Shown piece by piece: positions 58,567 through 64,000 of a stretch of DNA of 64,000 nucleotides (its first letter is position 1; each line of letters starts with the position of its first letter). The notes under the pieces are model-generated. The model had not been told where the DNA came from. It was given only the letters and a program-made list of their open reading frames with translations, and did not search any database. The position numbers and the translations under genes were made by a program. The stretch comes from Vibrio splendidus (GTDB lineage: Bacteria > Pseudomonadota > Gammaproteobacteria > Enterobacterales > Vibrionaceae). The stretch lies in assembly GCF_002873455.1 (NCBI RefSeq), contig NZ_MCUN01000024.1, forward strand, positions 62,001-126,000, in the 5' to 3' direction.

Positions 58567-59535
58567 TTGAAAATCGGAAATTATCAACTTAAGAACAATC
58601 TAATCGTCGCTCCTATGGCTGGCGTAACGGATAGACCATTCCGTGAGTTGTGTCTTCGTTACGGTGCGGGGATGGCAGTCAGTGAAATGATGTCCTCCAA
58701 TCCGAAAGTTTGGAAAACGTCAAAGTCTCAGCAGCGTATGGTACATGAAGGCGAATCGGGCATTCGTTCAGTACAAATCGCTGGTGCAGATCCACAGCTT
58801 ATGGCCGAGGCTGCTCAATTCAATGTTGCTAACGGTGCGCAAATCATCGATATCAATATGGGTTGTCCAGCCAAAAAAGTGAATAAGAAGCTTGCGGGCT
58901 CAGCCCTACTTCAGCATCCAGAACTCATTGAAGATATTCTGAAAGCTGTGGTAAATGCTGTCGACGTTCCAGTAACGTTGAAAACGCGCACAGGCTGGGA
59001 TACAGACAATAGAAACTGTGTCCAAATCGCTAAAATAGCCGAAGACTGCGGCATACAAGCTCTTGCCCTTCACGGGAGAACTCGCGCTTGTATGTACAAA
59101 GGTGAGGCAGAATACAAACACATTAAAGCAGCAAAACAAGCAGTATCTATTCCGGTTATCGCTAACGGTGATATCGATAGCCCGGAAAAAGCTAAGTTTG
59201 TGCTGGAGTACACTGGCGCTGATGCTTTAATGATAGGTCGACCTGCCCAAGGACGCCCTTGGATTTTTAACGAAATCCTACACTATTTGGAAAACGGCAC
59301 CACGATGGACCCGCTCCCGACTTCGGAAGTGAAAGACATCATGCTTGGCCATGTTAACGCTCTACATGAATTTTATGGCGAGTTTTTAGGCCCCCGTATT
59401 GCTCGTAAGCATGTGGGTTGGTACCTAAAAGAACATGAACAGGCGAGTGAGTTTCGCCGTACCTTCAACGCATTCGAAGCAGGTGATCTGCAGCTTGAAG
59501 CGCTAGAAGGTTTTTTTGATAACGTTGCACCATAA
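58567..59535 (+). CDS. dusB: tRNA-dihydrouridine synthase B
   Basis: FMN enzyme that reduces uridine-17 in tRNA (322 residues). It has NNLIVAPMAGVTDRPFRELC, DINMGCPAKKVNKKLAGSALL, HGRTRACMYKGEAEY with the catalytic Cys, and IPVIANGDI. Translation must start at TTG 58567, because the next residues (KIGNYQLKN) align with the E. coli N-terminus RIGQYQLRN and no ATG or GTG lies in reach. The rare start and weak ribosome site would keep DusB low relative to Fis. fis follows after 23 bases. Confidence 0.96.
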   Translation: MKIGNYQLKNNLIVAPMAGVTDRPFRELCLRYGAGMAVSEMMSSNPKVWKTSKSQQRMVHEGESGIRSVQIAGADPQLMAEAAQFNVANGAQIIDINMGCPAKKVNKKLAGSALLQHPELIEDILKAVVNAVDVPVTLKTRTGWDTDNRNCVQIAKIAEDCGIQALALHGRTRACMYKGEAEYKHIKAAKQAVSIPVIANGDIDSPEKAKFVLEYTGADALMIGRPAQGRPWIFNEILHYLENGTTMDPLPTSEVKDIMLGHVNALHEFYGEFLGPRIARKHVGWYLKEHEQASEFRRTFNAFEAGDLQLEALEGFFDNVAP

Positions 59536-59558
59536 TTACGAGAAGAGCTAGACCGAAT

Positions 59559-59855
59559 ATGTTCGAACAAAATCTGACTTCAGAAGCATTGACAGTAACT
59601 ACAGTTACATCACAAGACCAAATCACGCAGAAACCACTACGTGACTCAGTTAAAGCATCATTGAAAAATTACCTTGCTCAATTAAACGGTCAAGAAGTCA
59701 GCGAGTTATACGAATTAGTATTAGCTGAAGTTGAACAGCCACTACTAGACACTATCATGCAGTACACTCGCGGTAACCAAACTCGCGCAGCAACCATGAT
59801 GGGTATTAACCGCGGTACTCTTCGCAAGAAACTTAAAAAATACGGCATGAACTAA
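59559..59855 (+). CDS. fis: Nucleoid-associated protein Fis
   Basis: A 98-residue DNA-bending protein that activates rRNA and tRNA promoters and shapes the nucleoid. The C-terminal helix-turn-helix QYTRGNQTRAATMMGINRGTLRKKLKKYGMN is almost identical to that of E. coli Fis, as is the middle LNGQEVSELYELVLAEVEQPLLD. It is the second gene of dusB-fis, with a growth-rate-type promoter upstream and a strong terminator downstream. Confidence 0.98.
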   Translation: MFEQNLTSEALTVTTVTSQDQITQKPLRDSVKASLKNYLAQLNGQEVSELYELVLAEVEQPLLDTIMQYTRGNQTRAATMMGINRGTLRKKLKKYGMN

Positions 59856-59881
59856 TCGTTCTTTCGTAATTAATTGAATTG

Positions 59882-59917
59882 AAAGCCAAGCTCATTTATT
59901 GAGTTTGGCTTTTTTTT
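59882..59917. terminator. Terminator of dusB-fis
   Basis: AAGCCAAGCTCA / TGAGTTTGGCTT (one G-U pair) with a TTTAT loop and a T run; zntR converges on it. Confidence 0.9.
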
Positions 59918-59945
59918 GGCTTGTCGAACCGTAATAGGTGACTGA

Positions 59946-60386
59946 TTACTCTCCAGTGCGACAGCAGCGCTCTTTATCAACGTTTGCTGAATCCAAGGCT
60001 GCCAGAATAGAACAATGGCTTGCATCATCGTCTACGTGGCCACAACACGCATCATTAATCTTTTTAAGTGCAGTGCGAATCTTGGTTAACTCGGTAATCT
60101 TCTCATCGATCATCTCTAGTTTTGCTGAGGTAATTGATTTCACTTCGGCGCAACTGTGCTGTGTGGCTTCGAGACGAATCTCAAGCAATTCTTTAATCTC
60201 GTCCAGACTCAGTCCCAACGCTTTAGATTTGAGAATAAACGTCACCTGTTTCTGGTTATTTTCATCATATAGTCGATAACCTGACTCACTGCGGCTGGCT
60301 GGCGCGATCAGGTTATTCTTCTCATAAAATCGTAAGGTATCGGCTGTCACACCACATCGTTTCGCTAATTCACCGATCTGAAACAT
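59946..60386 (-). CDS. zntR: Zinc-responsive MerR-family regulator ZntR
   Basis: Activates zinc/cadmium efflux (zntA) by twisting a promoter with a long spacer (146 residues). The winged helix FQIGELAKRCGVTADTLRFYEKNNLI is at the N-terminus and a long dimerisation helix follows. The zinc-site residues match E. coli ZntR: HSCAEVK, then NDACCGHVDDDASHCSILAAL with the paired Cys, His and final Cys. I start at ATG 60386 (AGGA 7 bases upstream). zntA is not in the window. The C-terminal tail has an extra Cys pair (KERCCRTGE), like E. coli's VKSGC end. Confidence 0.9.
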   Translation of the reverse strand: MFQIGELAKRCGVTADTLRFYEKNNLIAPASRSESGYRLYDENNQKQVTFILKSKALGLSLDEIKELLEIRLEATQHSCAEVKSITSAKLEMIDEKITELTKIRTALKKINDACCGHVDDDASHCSILAALDSANVDKERCCRTGE

Positions 60387-60711
60387 TTTTTTTCCTACTG
60401 TTCCGTCCATTCCACAATTAACCTTATCGTTACTTTTCAGGCTGAAATGGCACTTTTCATAATTAATTTTGAGATGCCAAACGATTGCGCGAGCTTTTTT
60501 GTAATAAATTAGTTAGAATCTGCGCCATCAAATTTGGAGTTGGTTATCTTATAGCTTAATCATAAGACTAACCCAAAAGGTCTTTACCAAAACTGGCCAA
60601 TATTTTATCTCTTACTGGTATCTAAGATAATCCACGCTAAGAAGATAGAAACAAGTTCTTTTTTGGCAAATATCTTTATTTTAACCCCATGAATTTGAGG
60701 AAGATGGAAGC
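60387..60711. other. zntR-purH divergent region
   Basis: 325 bases holding both 5' regions. It includes a PurR-type box (60475-60490), TAGAAT (60514-60519) as a possible -10 of purH, and in the purH leader a bulged hairpin GGTTATCTTAT / ATAAGACTAACC near 60543-60575. No gene is seen. Confidence 0.6.
60475..60490 (+). promoter_or_regulatory. PurR box upstream of purH
   Basis: TGCCAAACGATTGCGC matches 11 of 16 positions of the PurR consensus, including CAAACG and TTGCG. It precedes the TAGAAT -10 candidate. purHD is a known PurR target in related bacteria. Confidence 0.65.
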
Positions 60712-62304
60712 ATGAATAACGCTCGTCCAATTCGCCGCGCTCTCATCAGCGTATCAGACAAAACTGGTATCGTTGAATTTGCACAAGCTCTTGCTAACCG
60801 TGGTGTAGATATCCTATCTACCGGTGGCACTGCTCGCCTGCTTGCTGAAAAAGGCATCTCTGTTACAGAAGTATCTGACTACACTGGTTTCCCAGAAATG
60901 ATGGATGGCCGTGTTAAGACTCTGCATCCTAAAGTTCATGGTGGTGTTCTAGGCCGTCGTGGCCAAGATGATGACGTGATGGAAACTCACGGTATCAACC
61001 CTATCGATATGGTTGTTGTAAACCTATACCCATTCGCAGAAACCGTTGCTAAAGAAGGTTGTACCCTTGCTGACGCTGTTGAGAACATCGACATCGGCGG
61101 TCCAACAATGGTTCGTTCTGCAGCGAAAAACCACAAAGACGTGACTATCGTTGTAAACGCACACGACTACGAGCGCGTTGTAACTGAAATGGACGCTAAC
61201 GAGAAGTCTCTAACGCTAGAGACTCGTTTCGACCTCGCTATCGCAGCATTTGAGCACACTGCTTCTTACGACGGCATGATCGCTAACTACTTCGGCACCA
61301 TGGTTCCTTCTTACGGAGAGAACAAAGACGGTGACAATGAGAGTAAATTCCCACGTACTTTCAATCAGCAGTTCGAGAAGAAACAAGACATGCGCTACGG
61401 TGAGAACAGCCACCAAGCAGCAGCATTCTACGTTGAAGCGAACCCTGAAGAAGCATCTGTTTCTACTGCTCGCCAAATTCAAGGTAAAGCACTTTCTTAC
61501 AACAACATCGCTGACACTGACGCAGCACTTGAGTGTGTGAAAGAGTTCGACCAGCCAGCATGTGTCATCGTTAAGCACGCTAACCCATGTGGTGTTGCAC
61601 TAGGTGAAGACATCCTAGAAGCTTACGACCGTGCATTCAAAACAGACCCAACGTCTGCATTTGGCGGCATCATTGCGTTCAACCGTGAGCTAGACGCAGC
61701 AACAGCAACGGCTATCACTGAGCGTCAATTCGTTGAGGTTATCATTGCACCATCTGTTTCTGCTGAAGCAGTCGCAATCGTAGCGGCTAAGAAAAACCTT
61801 CGCCTGCTTGAGTGTGGTGAGTGGACAACTAAGACGACTGGCTTTGACGTGAAACGCGTTAACGGTGGCTTGCTCGTTCAAGACCGCGACCAAGGCATGG
61901 TGTCTGAAGATGACCTTAAAGTGGTTTCTAAGCGCCAACCAACAGCTGAAGAACTAAAAGATGCACTGTTCTGCTGGAAAGTAGCGAAATACGTGAAATC
62001 TAACGCGATTGTTTACTCGAAAGGCGACATGACGATTGGTGTCGGCGCAGGCCAAATGAGCCGCGTTTATTCTGCGAAAATCGCAGGCATCAAGGCTGCT
62101 GACGAAGGTTTAGTTGTTGAAGGGTGTGCAATGGCATCGGATGCATTCTTCCCATTCCGTGACGGTATCGACGCGGCAGCAGAAGCGGGCATCAAGTGTG
62201 TTATCCAACCGGGCGGCTCTATGCGTGATGACGAAGTTATCGCCGCAGCAGACGAACACGGCATGGCGATGATCTTTACGGGCATGCGTCACTTTCGCCA
62301 CTAA
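60712..62304 (+). CDS. purH: Bifunctional AICAR transformylase / IMP cyclohydrolase
   Basis: Last two steps of IMP synthesis (530 residues). The N-terminal cyclohydrolase domain has RRALISVSDKTGIVEFAQAL, STGGTARLL and GRVKTLHPKVHGGVLGRR. The transformylase domain has RYGENSHQAAAFY, LSYNNIADTDAALECVKEF and KHANPCGVA with the catalytic Lys-His. GAGGAAGATGGAAG precedes the ATG. purD follows after 281 bases that contain a large hairpin. Length equals the E. coli enzyme within one residue. Confidence 0.98.
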   Translation: MNNARPIRRALISVSDKTGIVEFAQALANRGVDILSTGGTARLLAEKGISVTEVSDYTGFPEMMDGRVKTLHPKVHGGVLGRRGQDDDVMETHGINPIDMVVVNLYPFAETVAKEGCTLADAVENIDIGGPTMVRSAAKNHKDVTIVVNAHDYERVVTEMDANEKSLTLETRFDLAIAAFEHTASYDGMIANYFGTMVPSYGENKDGDNESKFPRTFNQQFEKKQDMRYGENSHQAAAFYVEANPEEASVSTARQIQGKALSYNNIADTDAALECVKEFDQPACVIVKHANPCGVALGEDILEAYDRAFKTDPTSAFGGIIAFNRELDAATATAITERQFVEVIIAPSVSAEAVAIVAAKKNLRLLECGEWTTKTTGFDVKRVNGGLLVQDRDQGMVSEDDLKVVSKRQPTAEELKDALFCWKVAKYVKSNAIVYSKGDMTIGVGAGQMSRVYSAKIAGIKAADEGLVVEGCAMASDAFFPFRDGIDAAAEAGIKCVIQPGGSMRDDEVIAAADEHGMAMIFTGMRHFRH

Positions 62305-62347
62305 TTTCCTCTTCGTATTTGGCAATGTGGCGTCGTTAGCTGCTTTC

Positions 62348-62430
62348 GCCCACCCCGGTCACATAGTGGATATGCTCCCGGGGATGGGCTCAATTGCTGC
62401 CTAGCAACATCACCAACTACTTTGAGCAAA
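62348..62430 (+). other. GC-rich hairpin element between purH and purD
   Basis: GCCCACCCCGG (62348-62358) pairs with CCGGGGATGGGC (62378-62389) with one bulged base, around a 19-base loop. The tail TTGCTGCCTAGCAACATC follows. There is no T run, so it is not a simple terminator. GC content is well above the surroundings. It may be an mRNA-processing or stability element between the two pur genes, or a dispersed intergenic element. Confidence 0.5.
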
Positions 62431-62585
62431 ACTTATAATTTTGTTTTTTAAATATTCCGATATTTGAAATACGTAGAGCAAGTCAGCGACTTTAGTTCAA
62501 GGAAAACACGCGGAGCTTATGACCATAAGTGAGCATGTTTGACACCGAAATAAAGGCCCTGAAGCAGCTATAAGGATTTTAAAAC

Positions 62586-63875
62586 ATGAATGTACTTATT
62601 ATTGGTGCTGGCGGTAGAGAACATGCTTTGGGTTGGAAAGCGGCACAAAACCCAAATGTTGAAACGGTATTCATTGCTCCAGGTAACGCAGGTACTGCAC
62701 TTGAACCGAAACTTGAGAACGTAAACATCGGCGTTGAAGACATCGCTGGTTTAGTCGCGTTTGCTCAAGATAAAAAAATCGAACTGACCATCGTTGGCCC
62801 TGAAGCGCCTTTGGTTATCGGTGTGGTTGATGCATTTCGCGAAGTAGGTTTGCCAATCTTTGGCCCAACTCAAGCCGCAGCACAGCTTGAAGGCTCTAAA
62901 GCATTCACTAAAGACTTCCTAGATCGTCATGAGATCCCAACAGGTTACTACTCAAACTTCACTGAGATTGAGCCAGCTATCGCTTACGTTCGTGAGCAAG
63001 GCGCTCCAATCGTAGTAAAAGCTGACGGTCTTGCAGCAGGTAAAGGCGTTATCGTTGCGATGACCCTTGAAGAAGCTGAAGACGCAATCAAAGACATGCT
63101 AGCAGGCAACGCATTTGGCGAAGCAGGCAGCCGCGTGGTTATCGAAGAGTTCCTTGAAGGCGAAGAAGCAAGCTTCATCGTGATGGTTGACGGCTCTAGC
63201 GTACTGCCTATGGCCACCAGCCAAGACCACAAGCGTGTTGGCGACAAAGATACAGGCCCTAACACGGGCGGTATGGGTGCTTACTCTCCTGCGCCGGTCG
63301 TGACTCCAGAAATCCACAACCGTATCCTTGAGGAAGTTATCTATCCAACGGTACGTGGCATGGACGCGGAAGGCGCACCTTACACAGGTTTCCTTTACGC
63401 TGGCCTAATGATCGATGCTGACGGCACACCTAAAGTTATCGAATACAACTGCCGCTTCGGCGATCCAGAAACACAACCTATCATGATGCGTATGGAGTCA
63501 GATCTTGTTGAGCTTTGCCTAATGGCTATCGACGAGAAACTCGATGAAGCAGAATCGAAGTGGGATCCACGCGCTTCTATCGGTGTTGTTCTTGCAGCTG
63601 GCGGTTACCCTGCTGACTACACAAAAGGTGACGTTATTTCGCTACCTACAAGCGAAGTTGAAGGCCAAAAGGTTTTCCATGCAGGTACCACAAATAACGA
63701 AGCTGGCGACGTTGTGACAAACGGCGGCCGCGTGCTATGTGCAACTGCACTGGGCAATACGGTTTCTGAAGCTCAGGAGCGCGCTTACGCGTTAACTAAG
63801 CAAGTTAGCTGGAATGGTATGTTCCACCGCAATGACATTGGTTACCGCGCGATTGCACGCGAACAAGAGCAGTAA
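62586..63875 (+). CDS. purD: Phosphoribosylamine-glycine ligase
   Basis: ATP-grasp enzyme making GAR in purine synthesis (429 residues, the E. coli length). It begins NVLIIGAGGREHALGWKAAQ; IVVKADGLAAGKGVIVAMT forms the ATP loop; FLEGEEASFIVMVDG, DHKRVGDKDTGPNTGGMGAYSPAPVV and IEYNCRFGDPETQPIMMRM are family signatures. AAGGAT precedes the ATG. It follows purH as in most gamma-proteobacteria. Confidence 0.98.
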   Translation: MNVLIIGAGGREHALGWKAAQNPNVETVFIAPGNAGTALEPKLENVNIGVEDIAGLVAFAQDKKIELTIVGPEAPLVIGVVDAFREVGLPIFGPTQAAAQLEGSKAFTKDFLDRHEIPTGYYSNFTEIEPAIAYVREQGAPIVVKADGLAAGKGVIVAMTLEEAEDAIKDMLAGNAFGEAGSRVVIEEFLEGEEASFIVMVDGSSVLPMATSQDHKRVGDKDTGPNTGGMGAYSPAPVVTPEIHNRILEEVIYPTVRGMDAEGAPYTGFLYAGLMIDADGTPKVIEYNCRFGDPETQPIMMRMESDLVELCLMAIDEKLDEAESKWDPRASIGVVLAAGGYPADYTKGDVISLPTSEVEGQKVFHAGTTNNEAGDVVTNGGRVLCATALGNTVSEAQERAYALTKQVSWNGMFHRNDIGYRAIAREQEQ

Positions 63876-63924
63876 TCACTCTTGTTGCTCACTTACTTTC
63901 AAATGACAGTAAGCGAATAACAGC

Positions 63925-63954
63925 AAAAGGCGCCTCGATAGGCGCCTTTTTATT
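63925..63954 (+). terminator. Terminator of purHD
   Basis: Perfect AAAAGGCGCC / GGCGCCTTTT with a TCGATA loop, followed by TATT. Confidence 0.93.
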
Positions 63955-64000
63955 ACTCAATCGTTCTAGGAATCTGTACATGTACAGACAAATAAGCACT

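Noticed and set aside
1..64000. tRNA, rRNA, CRISPR, insertion sequence or prophage
   Set aside because: I looked through the intergenic regions and saw no cloverleaf, rRNA-like, spacer-repeat or transposase sequence. The tandem repeats found are short slippage arrays without evenly spaced unique spacers.

Overview
The window looks like a stretch of the main chromosome of a Vibrio species, close to the V. splendidus / V. cholerae type of gene order. It carries metB-metJ, rpmE-priA-cytR-ftsN-hslVU-menA-rraA-zapB-glpX, tpiA, pfkA-fieF-cpxP-cpxRA, an arginine deiminase cluster beside pyrBI, crbR-nhaP2 with the DUF4212/VC_2705-type sodium symporter pair, crbS near acs, and aroQ-accBC-prmA-dusB-fis-purHD. 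Nothing in it looks horizontally acquired. I saw no tRNA or rRNA gene, insertion sequence, prophage or CRISPR array. Gene calls rest on reading the translated proteins; no database was searched.

Layout. 1-3.2 kb: methionine control (metB, cut by the window edge, divergent from metJ across four tandem met boxes), a malic enzyme, ribosomal protein L31. 3.3-13.1 kb: replication restart, CytR, cell division (ftsN, zapB), the HslVU heat-shock protease behind a sigma-32-type promoter, menaquinone synthesis, RraA and the class II fructose bisphosphatase. 13.2-17.5 kb: an Fe-S-type regulator, small proteins, tpiA and pfkA. 17.8-23.7 kb: metal and envelope stress (fieF, cpxP, cpxRA with a perfect CpxR box, Fur-boxed sodA), trmL, fxsA. 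23.9-36 kb: low-oxygen amino-acid metabolism (aspA-dcuA; YfcC-type carrier, arcA, arcC, argF), then pyrL-pyrBI with a U-rich leader attenuator, and a second-type argR. 36-38 kb: dsbD. 38-54.7 kb: a carbon-scavenging island comprising the response regulator CrbR, nhaP2, the symporter pair, a Fur-boxed fumC operon, the transporter-kinase CrbS, an MFS carrier, a CBS/nucleotidyltransferase protein with an exonuclease, and acetyl-CoA synthetase. 54.9-64 kb: aroQ-accBC, prmA, dusB-fis, zntR, purH and purD.

How it works together. CrbS and CrbR are the known acetate-switch pair of vibrios and acs is their known target. I find the heptamer CTAAAGT upstream of acs and upstream of the symporter operon at almost identical distance from the start codons (131 and 130 bases), and again in the crbS-side divergent region. 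The argF-pyrB area gathers four enzymes around carbamoyl phosphate or arginine (ArcA, ArcC, OTCase, ATCase) with its own ArgR-family regulator.

The most unusual signals are: (a) a small coding-like reading frame between rpmE and priA, broken at a GAGGAG-CAG-TTT-TGA string laid out like the RF2 (prfB) programmed +1 frameshift site; (b) a long perfect inverted repeat that buries both the Shine-Dalgarno and the AUG of sodA just downstream of a Fur box; (c) the shared promoter heptamer of the acetate genes; (d) a perfect 14+14 base inverted repeat inside the coding region of the CBS/nucleotidyltransferase gene; (e) a GC-rich hairpin element between purH and purD.
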